DNA of 64,000 nucleotides from Ustilaginoidea virens (GCF_000687475.1 NC_057318.1:3162001-3226000); one strand, 5' to 3'. Positions 35,451 to 46,940 are shown, counted from the first letter of the stretch. The notes: generated by a model from the letters alone, not told the origin. A program made the numbers and translations.

Positions 35451-35741
35451 GGCACGAATTAATCTGACGAAAATAGCGGTTAAGATATCGGTTGGTTACT
35501 TTTAAGGAAATATCGCTACTTTCCTCCTAAATAGCCTCCTTTTTAATTAACAAGGCCACACAAGTATATCAGCAATAAGGCTTTTGACGGATTCAACGGG
35601 GAACCCGGAGCTTGCTCAAATAGGATCCGGAAAATAGTGGCTTTTACAGCAAAATAAAGATAATAGTTGATCTTAAAGCTGGGCCATAAGGTAAGGGATA
35701 AAAATGAGGTTTTTATTATGATATTTACGCAATTATTACTA

Positions 35742-35942
35742 TATCAGAATGCATAGGGAAAATGCGATAATACTTGATTGAAGGAACCAAGTCCTCTCTA
35801 AGAGACTTGTGTTCCCAGCTATTTATAGTGGGATAGGGGGTACCCCTAAGGGCTTACTGATCCAGGGTGAACTCGGCACATCCGACCTCGGATATGACCG
35901 ATATCCACATTACAGACAAGCCAATTTCCCTCCAATACTTAG
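35742..35942 (-). repeat. Copia-B 5' LTR (35742-35937) plus right CTTAG duplication
   Basis: Begins TATCAGAATG and ends TCCAATA, 196 bp, followed by CTTAG at 35938-35942. The + strand open frame at 35867-36082 merely crosses from this LTR into LINE-2. Confidence 0.92.
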
Positions 35943-37365
35943 ACAGAGGAAATAGGGGTAGACTCGAGTCGAGCCACTATAACTACTATATCACTATCAC
36001 CAACAATAATTATAGACAAATTAGCAGTAATACCGCACAAACTAATATAAAAACCCAAGAAAAAACCAAATTACTTAAATAGTATTACTAAAAGATCGCA
36101 GACTATATCCCGGCAGCTACGCTAGGAAATATATAGAATACTATTACTAGCCTAGTCGATAGTATTAAATGCATTAACCGAACTAATCCCGCCCTAAACC
36201 CAAACTCGAACTTTATCACAACTAATAATCTAAAAAAAGTAATAGATAGCGCTATAAATAAAGCTTTTGCCTTAAAGACCCTTTCTAAAACGACCTAGGC
36301 CAGTATCACTACTAAAGGCATACTAATAACTATACCACCCAGACCAACCACTTTACCTATACCGCCGAGAATCTATTATAAAATAATAATTAAAAGAGAT
36401 AGTATTACTAAGAACCTACGATAGAGAACCCCTATCGAGATTATAAAAGCGGTAAATACTATTATTAGAGGTATTAATGCTATTGCCGCTCGCCGACTCT
36501 ATAGCGGAGATATAGTTGTCACCTTTACAGAAGTTGTATCCCGTTTTACTATAGAAACCACCTAGATCCCCCTTATATTTAGTATAGGAGCCGCACTAAA
36601 TATCTATACCTTTAGTATTATTATTAAAGGATTCCCTACCTGATTCTCTAAAAATATCCCTATTAAAGATATTAAACTAAACCTAGCCTAAGCTAATAGC
36701 CTAGGTATTAGTAGAGTCGCTATAAGGAAACTCCGCGAAAAAGCAATAAAAGCCCCCCTAATTATTAAAGTAATTAATATAAAAATAGCAAACCGATTCT
36801 ATAAGACTAAAGTTATCTACCAAATAGAAATCTTTAAGGCTAAACTATACGATGAAATTATCTACCTAAAATAGTACTATTAATGCTTTAAATTCGGATA
36901 TATCGCGAATTATTATATAAAGACCCTTTAATACAGACAGTATAGCATAAAGAGATACCCTAATAGAGATAAAAACTACCCTAGTATTATTAGTAATAAA
37001 AGAGAATACTACCTTAACTATTAGAGACTTTATCCGGCTTAATCTCGATTCTACCTTATAGTAAATAGGCAATAAGATATCGCAAAATAGGCTTATAATA
37101 TTAGACTAATATAATTCGCAAATATTAGTACCTTATTGATGCCTCCCCCCCCTATCCTAAAGGATAGGGGCTATAAACGCTTTACTAGTAACTCCCTAAA
37201 AGAAGACTCCCTAAAAAAATAAATCGGTAGACTATATAAAAAAAGCTCTATCGCCCCTAAAAGGACTAATAGCAGTAGCAATATCGCCGTATTCTTCTAA
37301 TCTAACTTATCTAAGCCTACTACTACTAACGCACTAAGAGCCTTAACCCCCTAGCCTTAATACTA
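35943..37365 (+). pseudogene. LINE-2 ORF1 remnant (gag-like)
   Basis: Colinear with LINE-1 ORF1. The three zinc knuckles fall at about 36873-37050 and have lost most Cys/His ligands to Tyr. The N-terminal end begins next to the Copia-B insertion. RIP damage is somewhat heavier than in LINE-1 (more TAA/TAG and ATA codons). Confidence 0.75.
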
Positions 37366-40300
37366 ATAATAGAGGTATTATACTAGAATATATAAAAGAA
37401 ATTACTACTAATATACCTTGCCTTTAATTATGAATCTGAACCGGATATTATCGCCCTTTAGGAATTTATAGCCCTAGATAGACTCCCCCTATACTCTAGC
37501 CTCAGTAGATACTAAATAACCGCCTACGGTAGATATATAATAATCTATATCTATAAAAGATATATTTCTAGCTCTTAGGCAATAGACTTAAGCCTAAACT
37601 AATGCCGTATTATACTTTAAAATACTAATATCTACTCTATTTACTCCCTAATCCCTTCCCTAAATTAATCTACCCCCCTCTAGGAATTCGCCTAAACCAC
37701 CCCTTACCCCTATAGTATCTTTACTAATAATTTTAATATCTACCACCCTATATAGGACTGCTCTTATAGAACCTCTCTAGGCTATAATACCTTCTTCGAA
37801 CTTATATTAAAATAGAAGCTAACCCTTATAATACTATAGGGAGAGATAATTAGATAAGCCCTAAGCAAATATAATAATACTATCGACCATATATAGAGTA
37901 TAAAAGACCTTAATATAGAGTTTATAAGGGCAGTAGATATTACTAGATCTAACTATATCCTTTAGATAATCTAGGTAGAAATAGGATTAAATAAGTTTTA
38001 TAAACTACTACTAATATACTAATAAAAGAAACTTAATAAAACCCTTATTTAAGCTAAAGCTAAAATCAAAATAACTATCCTATATACCTTATATTTACTT
38101 TAATCCCCTATAGAGATCGATACTTTCGCCTAATAGCTTATAATCTAACTATAGGCTATCGCTAATATTATTACGCCTAAAAGAGGAACTAAACCATTAG
38201 GAAGGGCCCTATAATAGACCTAAGAAGTATAATCGGCTATAATAGTAGCCCATAAAGCTATAAGAAATTAGAGAAAAGACTATATTAGCTTTAATTAGTT
38301 AATAGTATAAAGAGTAGAAATAAACTAAACTAAGGTTATCTAATAGGAAAGGCGCTAGATATAGAGAGAAGCTATTAATAAGGCTATAATAAAAAACGTA
38401 GACCTATAGTCTTTAGAGAAATAGGCCTAAATATATAGCGGACTCCCCTTAAAATTAAGAGAAATCCCTATACTTCTTTAAGGCAAAAAAGCCTAAATAT
38501 AAAAAGCAAAAATATATTCCTCTAAAGTAGAAGTATTAGTAGAAAGATTCTTCCTGATATTAATAGCCACCCTTAATAATATCCTAAACCTATAATTCCC
38601 CTACCTTACTAATATAATATTTACCCCTAAAAACGAATTCTTTAAAGTAGATATCTATAATACCCTCCGATATATAGCCAGCTAGAAAGCATTAGGCCCT
38701 AATAGTATACTAATAGGATTCCTTAAAGCCTATAAAGAACCGGTTCTTAGAGCCCTAATAATACTCCTTAATGCTATATATAGAACTAATTACTACCTAA
38801 TATAGTTCTAAGAAGCTAAAGTTGTAATATTAAGAAAATCTAGCAAAATACCTAAGGAATACTAAAGAGTAAGAGCCTAATGCTTAATATCCTTCCTAAA
38901 CCTTTTTAGTAAAGTCCTTAAAGCTATAGTAGTAAAGAGACTAATAATAATCGCAAAAGAATAGAAATTACTACTAGATATACAAATAGGTAATAAAGCA
39001 AATAGATCAATAGATATAGCATTATATACCCTAATAGAAGTAGTTAAAGCCACCTAATAGCATAAAGGAATAGCATCGCTATTATAACTAGATATCTCTA
39101 TAGCATTCGATACTATTAACTATATTAGGCTTATATACCTCCTCCTCTAAAGTAGCGCCCCCCGATAGATAGTAGCCTAAGTCTAAGGCTTTACTATATC
39201 GCATTTAGCTAAAATCTTTTTTAAAGGCTAACCTACCTAAAGATTCTTAATTATAGTAAGAATGCCCTAAGGCTCCCTAATCTCCTTAATCCTTTTCTTC
39301 TTCTATATTATACTCCTATACTATAGACTTAAAGTAGTAGATAACTCGCTAACCCTAGGATTTATAGATAATACCAATATAATCGCATACGGCAAAATAA
39401 TATAGGATATAATTATAACCCTCTCGAAAGTATAGAAGATCTATAAAAAATAGTCGGTAGAGGCTAGACTAAAATTTAACCTAGCAAAAAGCAAGCTAAT
39501 ATACTTTACTAAATAATACCGACTAGATACTATAATAATACGACTCGGTAATACAACTATTTAGCCTATATAATACACCTGATTCTTTAGAGTAGAGATT
39601 AACCGTAAATTTAGCTAGACTAACTATAGGGCCTAAATAGTAAAGAAGCTAGAAAGGTAGAAGCTCGCCTTTATCGCTTTAGCGGCCTCTATATAGGGAT
39701 ATTAATTCCGCGAAGCCCGACTACTATATATATAGGTTATTAGAACTATAATCGCCTTTAGTATTAAAATCTAGTATACTCCTATTAAGCCGAGAGAAAT
39801 AATAAGAGGCATTATATATAGTCTAGCCGCTAAATAGTCGAAGTGCCTCTATATAGTTATAGGAGCCTACCGAGTAATACCTAATATAATCGTAAAAATT
39901 AAAATAGTAGTCCCTCTACTCGACTTTTACCTTAACCTAGCCTAATAACGATTCCTTATTAAAACCTAAGAAAATAGTATAGCCGACCTTATCTCTAATA
40001 TATATACTATTATCTAGATTTAGCTATAATAAAGACCTACCTATAGATAAAAGCAATTAACTAAGAATAGAATACTAAATTATATAGCCCTTAAAGATTC
40101 GATTCTACTTTAAGATAATAAACTATCCCTTATTTACTCTCTAGCTTTTAAATAGATAAAGAGATAGCAATTAAAGCAATAATTCGCCTAAATATAATAC
40201 CTACTAAGGAACCGCCCTACTACTAAATATACCCCTAACTTCACCTCTATAAAAAAGATACTAGATCTCTATAAAAACCTCTGTAAATATAAATCCTCCC

Positions 40301-40770
40301 TCCTTACCTAACTTAGAATAGAAAAAATAGGCCTTAATAAGTTCCTATATAAAATAAAGGTCCTATTTATCTGCTACCTATATTACCGATATAGTCCTAA
40401 TATAAAAAATATCGAATATATAATCCTAAAGTATAGTAACTATCTTAGAAACCCTCCCTTTTACATCTAAAACCGCCTTATACTAAATAAGTATAGTATT
40501 ACTTAAGCACTCGAAAATAAAGATTTAGCTAAGCAGGTCATTAAATGGGTTCTTAATACCTACCGGCTCGAATAGTTTACCCTAGCTATTATACTTACTA
40601 CCTATATAGACTTTAGCTCTAATAGCAACTTAATATAATTACACCCTAACCCTAGACTATATATATATATATGGATAATTATAGATAAAGATACGATTAA
40701 TTATATAAATAAGGGAAGAACATCCTTTTTATATAAGCTACCTATATAATCGATAGATTTAGACCCTTAA
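37366..40770 (+). pseudogene. LINE-2 ORF2 remnant: endonuclease and reverse transcriptase
   Basis: Colinear with LINE-1 ORF2. RT motif A reads LDISIAFDTIN (39088-39120) and keeps the Asp that LINE-1 lost. The active site reads FIDNT (39361-39375), again with the second Asp turned into Asn. The different pattern of lesions shows that the two copies were mutated independently after they had inserted. Confidence 0.8.
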
Positions 40771-40922
40771 TCTTCTTAGTACCCCTAACCCCCTAGACCC
40801 CTAATTACTTTATACTACCCTTTTTATTACTATAGCTATTATTAGGGGCTATTTTTACTTTCCCTTTTCCTTTCCCCTTCCCCCTTAGGGAAGGGGATAC
40901 TATAGATTTTAAACGTATCTTT

Positions 40923-40937
40923 CGTTTAATCTTAATA
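40923..40937. repeat. 15-bp target duplication of the inverted LINE fragment, left copy
   Basis: CGTTTAATCTTAATA at 40923-40937 recurs at 41787-41801. LINE-1 has a single related sequence at about 25777, which shows the uninterrupted site. Confidence 0.93.
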
Positions 40938-41786
40938 TATATATATATATATTACACTAGCTAAGCTATCTAGGGGGGGGATAAGCCCCCATCTAGCCTA
41001 GTGCTAGTACCTCTATGCCTAATCTATATAGGAAACCCGAGTGCCGGGAGGAAAACCTATATACTGTCTGTGGTCGATGGTATCCCTTCGGAATTGAAGG
41101 GGGTTTACTATGCGTTGCGAGGAGGTGTCCTGTCGCGCGAGACTAGGTCTGGCGGCAGGGCTGGGAAAGTGTGGATGGTGGGCGCGCCTCGATAGGCGCG
41201 GTGATTTGCCTTGGTGGTCATTGGTCATTGGTTATTGGGCATTAGTTAGGCTCTGGGGTGGGTATGAATCGGAACCGATGTGATTAATATTGTTGGGTAT
41301 GGGAGGCGGCGGTGTCGCGGTGAGTCGCGCGTTTTGTTGTTATTGACTTCGTCTGATGTGGGTTAGGGCAGCTGGCGGACGGTCGAGTGATCTAGTGCGG
41401 GCATGTAGCGGTATAAAGTCTCCCTTACCTACCCTACCTTTTTGATTCCTTTTATCTTCCCTTTTTATTCCTTATTGAAAATTGCTAAGAATTTTCCTTT
41501 ACTTCTCCGCCTCGATTGCGCTATAGTAGTTTTTATGCATCCTTTGTTCTTCGATATGCCTACCGTTCTGGAGTTAGGTCCTGGCCTGGCTCGAAAATGG
41601 CCGTGTCGTCCCTGCGTACGCCGCGGTGCCGATATGGCCGCTCGTTGTTGTGACCAATAAGGTGAGAGGTTCTCTTTGATTGTTATCTGTCTTTTTCTAA
41701 TAGTAGGTAGGGCTCGGGGGTGCCTGTTTCGCTTGTGCTTCGAAGCGGAAGCCTTATTATGTCCTAGTGCGTAATGCCACGAACCG
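40938..41786 (-). mobile_element. 5'-truncated LINE 3' end, inverted, almost free of RIP
   Basis: This 849-bp insertion is the reverse complement of the last part of the LINE (compare 26570-27434 and 42590-43458). Its (AT)n tail is at the left and its truncation point is near 41775-41786. A 15-bp duplication flanks it, as expected for target-primed reverse transcription with early stop. Unlike every other LINE sequence here it keeps abundant CpG, CpA and TpG (for example GGCGCGCCTCGATAGGCGCGG near 41180-41202). The open frame at 41001-41195 (+) is antisense to the LINE. It is the best local guide to the unmutated 3' end. Confidence 0.93.
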
Positions 41787-43458
41787 CGTTTAATCTTAAT
41801 AGCTAGACTTAATATTCCTTTTATAGGCGACTTTATTATTTTTAATCCCTCCCTCTTCCTCTTAAAGGGGGAAGGGATAAGGATATTAGTATAGGGATAA
41901 GGAGAGGATAATAATAAAACTACTAATTTAGCTTATTTAGGCTATACCGACTGAGCAGCAGATAAGGGAGGCTTTAATAGCGGTATAAATAGCACTCTAG
42001 AGGCAGATACTACTAGCTAAGACTCCACTTAGGACTTTATAAACTTTAAAAACGTAATTACTTACTGCAATTTATTAGAAGATAGTATTGCAAGAGTTTT
42101 AAACTATATTAGCGAGACCCCTTTACTATAAGGCGGTTCCTCTATAGTAGTAAGCCTAAGAGTAGGCTTATTATTAATATCTAATGCAATAATAGAACTA
42201 ATAGGGCTTCTATCGCCGGCAGTAGTAGTAGGAGGCTAAGGTCCCTCGACCGATAAGAGAGGCTAAGGCTTACTACTATAGGCGCGCTCTAAAGCTAAAA
42301 CCCCTCTTTTAATAAGCCTAAAAAAGTCGGCCGGTAGCAAGATTAAGACTATAAGCACTATTATTCGCATTATAATAGTAGAGTCGTTTTAACCCTTTTG
42401 AGGTACTAAGGTGATTAGCGTAATAGACTAATATACAGCCTACTAGGCCTTATAGTAATCGTTTTTATCTACCTATTAAAATTAACCATAAAATTAAGGG
42501 ATACTAGCAAACTAATATACTTACCTCCTGCTTGTAAGTATAGGCCTTTTGCAATATAAGTATACTCTCTACCGGTTTACGGTTCGTAGCATTATATATT
42601 AGGATATAATAAGGCTTCCGCTTCGAAGTATAAGCGAAATAGGCACCCCTAAGCCCTACTTATTATTAAAAAAGGATAGATAATAATTAAAGAGAACCTC
42701 TTACTTTATTAGTTATAATAACGAGCGGCTATATCGGCACCGCGGTATATATAGGGACGATATAGCTATTTTCAAGCTAGGCTAAGACCTAACTTTAGAA
42801 CGGTAGGTATATCGAAGAATAAAGAATGCATAAAAACTACTATAGCGCAATCGAGGCAGAGAAATAAAGGAAAATTCTTAGTAATTTTCAATAAAGAATA
42901 AAAAGGGAAGAGGAAAGGAATTAAAAAAGTAGGGCAGGTAAAGGAGACTTTATACTGCTATATGCCTATACTAGATCACTCGACCGTTAGCTAACTGCCC
43001 TAACCCACATTAGATGAAGTCAATAATAATAAAATATGCAACTTACCGCGATACTGCCGCCCACCCGATACTAACATCACCGCCGCCTCCCATACCCAAT
43101 AATATTAATTACATCAGTTCCGATTCATACCTACCCTAGAGCCTGACTAATGCCTAATGACTAATAACTAATAACTACTAATGCAAATTACCGCGCCTAT
43201 CGAGGCGTGCTTACCATCCATACTTTCCCAGCCCTGCCGCCAGACCTAATCTCGCGCGATAGGACACCTCCTCGTAACATATAGTAAACCCCCTTCGACT
43301 CCAAAGGGATACCATCGACTATAAATAGTATATAGGTTTTCCTCCCGGTACTCGGGTTTCCTATATAGATTAGGCATAGAGGTACTAGCACTAGGCTAGA
43401 TGGGGGCTTATCCCCCCCCCTAGATAGCTTAGCTAGTGTAATATATATATATATATAT
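41787..43458 (+). other. LINE-2 3' region, distal part, with (AT)n tail
   Basis: Continuation of the LINE-2 3' region after the inverted fragment. It is colinear with about 25780-27434 of LINE-1 and ends with an (AT)n tail before the ATATCGATAGTAA duplication (43459-43471). The minus-strand 64-codon open frame at 43197-43391 is the counterpart of the one at 41001-41195. Confidence 0.8.
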
Positions 43459-43471
43459 ATATCGATAGTAA

Positions 43472-44314
43472 TTTATTAATAATAATCTACCGCTGAATAA
43501 TAATTATAATGGGAGACCCTAAGGCTAATAATCTTATTAGCTATATAAGTATTAAATACTAATTAGAGATATTCTAGCTTAACTTCCTTAGGCTAACCGA
43601 GACTGCTAGTAAGTATAAGTTTTTCCTTAAATTATATTAAAAAGGCAGCAAAGGTTCCTTTAGGCCTTAATATAAAAAGTACTTAAGCTTAGTAATAGTA
43701 TAGTCCTATTGGTATAGGTCCTTAAAAAGATATTAAAAGTATTCGAAAAATTTTATTATATTATAATCGTAAGCTATACTACTTTTAAAGAAGGCTGCGA
43801 TTTATAATTAGACTATAGATAATAGGTTCTAAAAGATAAATATCTATTAGGTCTTCTTATCTCTAATAAAGTCCCTATCAACCTCGAGCTTATATTGCAT
43901 AAAGGTCTGCTAGGCTGTAAATATAGCCTTTTTGCTATTAAAAGGGTCCCCTATCGGGATCGGCTTATACTTTAGCTAGATATCCTAAGCAGTAGGGAGG
44001 GGGTCATTTTATTATACGACCGGGGCCGGTTAGGTAGTATTTTAAAAGCTATTTAACTAATTCGCGAGAAGGGTCTGTAGTAAGGCGGTAATAGCAGCAA
44101 GGTATTACGCATTAGTCTATATCTACGCCTCTATTTATTATAACCCTATTATAAGCTACTCTACTTGGGTATATATATTACATTAGGGGTATTATAGTCT
44201 CGGGTTATTTAGGCCTATTTTTCCAGGTATACTCATCTCGATATCTTATATAGCCTATATCATTGGCTCTATAATATAAGGTTATAATAATAAGGCTAAG
44301 AGAGTCTATTTAAA
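43472..44314 (-). mobile_element. Gypsy-D, segment 4 (gag and leader)
   Basis: Minus-strand gag-side sequence of Gypsy-D, matching about 14480-15340 of Gypsy-B, from the LINE-2 duplication to the 5' LTR. No readable frame. Confidence 0.8.
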
Positions 44315-44556
44315 TATAAAGGACTAGCCCTAAGGCTATTATAAATAAGTATCGAATAAATATATTAAATAGACTAAAGAGGAAAGAGAGAGGACCTAAA
44401 TAGGGGCCTCTAAGTAGTCTATTTATGCCTATATGTAGTATGGGCCGAGTCCTTAGCGAGCCCTTGTGGCCCCATGCCGATACTCCTTAGGCTAGTCGCG
44501 GGCGCAGCCTGAGTCCTAGCCACATTATAGCGCGTGCGTAGCCCGAGCCTGTGATA
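44315..44556 (-). repeat. 5' LTR of Gypsy-D (242 bp)
   Basis: On the + strand starts TATAAAGGACTAGCCC and ends GAGCCTGTGATA, mirroring TGTCACAGGC...TTTATA. Its CpG-rich half is well preserved. The right boundary marks the end of the nested transposon block; the following AAAGA is one copy of a target duplication whose partner is not in view. Confidence 0.88.
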
Positions 44557-44718
44557 AAAGAGTCGGAAAGGGATTATACTTAATATAATAGTCATTAATA
44601 ACTCCGACTAAATTAGTATGCAATAGGCAATAAGCCGATTATAGATTATATAGTACTATATATATTAATAGAGTTATCGAAGCGAAGTAGAAGAGGAAAT
44701 CTTAAAAGTAATATATAA
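44557..44718. other. AT-shifted host flank next to Gypsy-D
   Basis: Short non-transposon stretch with the same CpA/TpG-poor composition as the elements. No gene seen. It leads into repeat copy D1 and looks like single-copy DNA mutated by spreading RIP. Confidence 0.5.
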
Positions 44719-45180
44719 CTAAAGTAAAGGCCTATATAGCATTTATAAGTCGTAGATCTTTAAGTGCTACTAATTAAGTACTAAAAAGATGGCTTAGACT
44801 ATAGATAATATACCCGAAAGGTGTGCAATTAGGCTAGAGGACTAGACGTAAAGGGTAGTAAGTAGAGCAAGTATTAATAAAATAAAATACTTTTAACTAA
44901 GCGAGTGCAATAAGCGAGGGAATAGAGTGACTATAGAACTTTATGAAAAAGTAATTATATGGCCCTAGGTATAGCACTACCTGGCTATAGCTGAAAGCTA
45001 CCCTAGATAGTCCGCGAGGGACGAGCGGATTGCGGGACCCTTATGCGAAGATATAGGTATAGCCTGGGGCTGAAGCTCTCTCCTATGTTTGGTATAAGGG
45101 TCCCCTTGCCCCCGGCCCCAACCCACCACAGGTCGGGATGAGAGCGCAGCGAGGGGAGCAGAGAATACGCGGGAGCGGTC
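44719..45180 (+). repeat. Hairpin-rich repeat, copy D1 (left half RIP-mutated)
   Basis: First of three direct copies of a repeat family. It shares the start TAGATCTTTAAGTGCTAC, the motif CCCGAAAGG...GGCTAGAGGACTAG, and the core ATAGTCCGCGAGGGACG with D2 (46513-46940). It also matches D3 (48519-48660) over its first 130 bases. Bases 44719-45000 have the AT-shifted spectrum (GGCCGGAGGACTGG became GGCTAGAGGACTAG), whereas 45000-45180 are GC-rich and intact, giving a sharp border. The minus-strand open frame at 45003-45365 lies in and beyond this repeat. Function unknown. Confidence 0.78.
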
Positions 45181-45579
45181 TTACATCTGTAGGCACGGAG
45201 TGACGAAAGATGGTAGTAACAGCCCATGGGAGCGGAGCGAACCGGGCTGGGGGAGGGGAATAACGTAGTAGAAGGGGTCACCCCTCCATGATACACATGC
45301 AGATTTCGGGAGGAAGGTGCATGAGGTGAGGTGTGGCCCACCAACCTCAGAGGTATAAAGGTCATGGACCGCCCACATCCTAGATTCCTGGGATCGTCAT
45401 CCTTTTCTACTTCTTATGCCCGTGGGGCCGATTGCAGAGAGTGCGAGGTGAGACGAAGTTAAGACTGTCGGATAGAACTACAGAGGCATTTGTCAAGAGA
45501 CAAAGAAGCCCTTCATTGTTTTCGCTTGAGCGAACACGGATTGTCTGGTCAATAGGTCGAGGGCCAGATTGGATTTGGA
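45181..45579 (+). other. Region between repeat D1 and the orphan gene
   Basis: GC-rich sequence with several short GAG/CGAA-type inverted motifs. A + strand frame opens at 45432 (82 codons) and overlaps the orphan gene in another frame. A splice-acceptor-like CTCTTTCCTCGCAG at 45597-45610 raises the possibility that an upstream exon joins the gene here. I cannot decide this from sequence alone. Confidence 0.4.
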
Positions 45580-46338
45580 ATGTTAGACTTTGGGTCTCTT
45601 TCCTCGCAGGCGGTGCGTCCCGCAGAGTGCTACTTTTTGCCCTGCCCTTTGCATTCGCCTGGCACGAATGGTTTGTCTGAGAGACGGGGAGGTGAGACTT
45701 GTTGCGGCAACGGCTCAGCGACAGGGGCTGTCGTGACTGGACTGAGTATTGCGACCTTGAGTTCGCACACTGCCGATACGAAGGAGCTGTTTAGCAACCT
45801 GGTATGGCCAGAGATAGGCGACTTTGTTGCGTCGAGCTCTTTTGTGGACATTGCATCGGCGATGTCTAGCCTGGCGTTTCTCATTGGTGAGAACGTGACC
45901 CCTGGCGAGAGCCCTTTTCTTTGGCTCGGTAACGATCGTTTTACGTGTCGGCGAGAAGGTCCACCGTCGCAAGTTCCCAACTGGTTGGCCAAGGAGGCTG
46001 ATGCACTGGGCATGTTGTACCTGGGTCTAGCAATGTCCACTGTCAGTGGCTCTTATCGTCTCGACTCAGCCCTGAGCGAGTTGCTTTTCTGGCAGTCTGG
46101 CATGCCCGTCGACGCCGTGAGATCAGTCGGAGTGGAACGAATCGTAGAAACAGTTCTTGGGTTTAGTCGTGACCGGATGGAGGCCTTTTCTCTCTGGGTA
46201 AGTCTGCAAACAGTCGCAGTGGTGGCTTACCTCGTGAAACTTGATGTCCCACAGGAATGGGTAGACAGCGTTCAGGAGCTTGTGCGGCCGGAAGTAGAAC
46301 GACGGGTGCTAGGTGGTGCACATAACGTGGAGGAGTAG
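45580..46338 (+). CDS. Orphan protein of 252 residues, function unknown
   Basis: The longest intact reading frame of the window. Residues 1-40 include paired Cys (PAECYFLPCP, then GETCCGNG near 39-46). The remainder is a moderately acidic, Leu/Val/Ser-rich globular-looking sequence with Trp at several positions and a charged C-terminus (RPEVERRVLGGAHNVEE). I see no signal peptide, clear membrane segment or named domain. The first in-frame ATG is used; a stop lies in frame at 45553. The true start may instead be upstream through splicing at 45610. A poly(A)-type AATAAA lies at 46364-46369, 26 bases after the stop. Codon use keeps normal G+C, unlike every transposon frame here. It lies between repeat copies D1 and D2 on the same strand. 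It may be a lineage-specific gene. Confidence 0.55.
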   Translation: MLDFGSLSSQAVRPAECYFLPCPLHSPGTNGLSERRGGETCCGNGSATGAVVTGLSIATLSSHTADTKELFSNLVWPEIGDFVASSSFVDIASAMSSLAFLIGENVTPGESPFLWLGNDRFTCRREGPPSQVPNWLAKEADALGMLYLGLAMSTVSGSYRLDSALSELLFWQSGMPVDAVRSVGVERIVETVLGFSRDRMEAFSLWVSLQTVAVVAYLVKLDVPQEWVDSVQELVRPEVERRVLGGAHNVEE

Positions 46339-46512
46339 TGAGGCAATACAGTTGTTGTTACTCAATAAAGAAATGCAGTTGAGGAATCGCCGTACTATAA
46401 GGTGCCCGAGTTGAGCGTGAGAAATGGCGTGACTTGATCTAATACAACTTCAAGCGTGACTGTGGATATAGAAGAGTAGGGTTAACTCCAAGTGTATAAC
46501 CCGTTTACCCCC
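46339..46512 (+). other. 3' flank of the orphan gene
   Basis: Contains AATAAA at 46364-46369 as a possible poly(A) signal, then sequence without recognisable features up to repeat D2. Confidence 0.45.
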
Positions 46513-46940
46513 TTGCGTTTACAAGGTGTAGATGTCCCAAGTGAAGGCCCTCAAAAGATGGCCAAGACTACGAAGAATACCCCGAAGGGGTGCGGACGCG
46601 CCGGAGGTGCGGACGTGAAGGGCAGCGAACAGAGTGAGCGTCAACAAAGATGAACAGTTTTGACCAAGCGAGCATGGCGAGCGAGGGAACAGCCACCAGA
46701 AGATGTTGTGCCAAAAGAATGTGCTTGGCCCCAGGTACAACACCACCCGGCTACAGAATAGAGTGACACAAGATAGTCCGCGAGGGACGAGCGGATTGGG
46801 ACCCTTATGAGGCGGAAACAGGCGTAGCCTGGGGCCGACTCCCTCTCCTATGTTTGGTATAAGGGTCCCCCGGCCCCCGGCCCCAACCGACACGTAGTAA
46901 AGGTGCTGGATGGGATCAGAGAATACGCGGATGCGGTACG
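46513..46940 (+). repeat. Hairpin-rich repeat, copy D2 (unmutated)
   Basis: Best-preserved copy. It starts GCGTTTACAAGGTGTAGATG and contains small self-complementary motifs: CCCCGAAGGGG (46580-46590), CGCGCCGGAGGTGCG near 46597-46611, and TGGCGAGCGAGGGAACAGCCA near 46676-46696. It also holds the D1-shared core GATAGTCCGCGAGGGACGAG near 46772-46791 and CCTATGTTTGGTATAAGGGT near 46848-46867. A minus-strand frame of 206 codons (46519-47139) runs through it and shares GTLIPNIGE with the minus-strand frame of D1. I regard that as a consequence of the repeat rather than a gene. No transposase, LTR or terminal repeat is visible. Confidence 0.78.

Larger units (their letters stand above)
30118..35937 (-). 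mobile_element. Copia-B: complete Ty1/Copia element with 196-bp LTRs
   Basis: Both LTRs (30118-30313 and 35742-35937) are exactly 196 bp and nearly identical, and CTTAG duplications flank the element. The pyrimidine tract TACCCCCTCAGG next to the left LTR is the reversed polypurine tract, placing the element on the minus strand. Internal length is about 5.4 kb with gag at the right and RT/RNase H at the left, the Ty1/Copia order. Stops are frequent, but base composition is less extreme than in the Gypsy elements. Confidence 0.93.
29950..43458 (+). mobile_element. LINE-2: second full-length Tad-like LINE, interrupted twice
   Basis: The element starts at the A-run before AGTTTTCGCGATTTCGCC (29955) and ends with an (AT)n tail at about 43440-43458. 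It is flanked by the 13-bp duplication ATATCGATAGTAA. Copia-B (30118-35937) splits it near the 5' end and an inverted LINE 3' fragment (40938-41786) splits its 3' region. Subtracting both with their duplications leaves 6,815 bases from the shared start, against 6,805 for LINE-1. The two copies are colinear with few indels. Confidence 0.92.

Noticed and set aside
45630..46040. Minus-strand ORFs opposite the orphan gene
   Set aside because: Fully inside 45580-46338 on the other strand, without recognisable features; treated as shadows.
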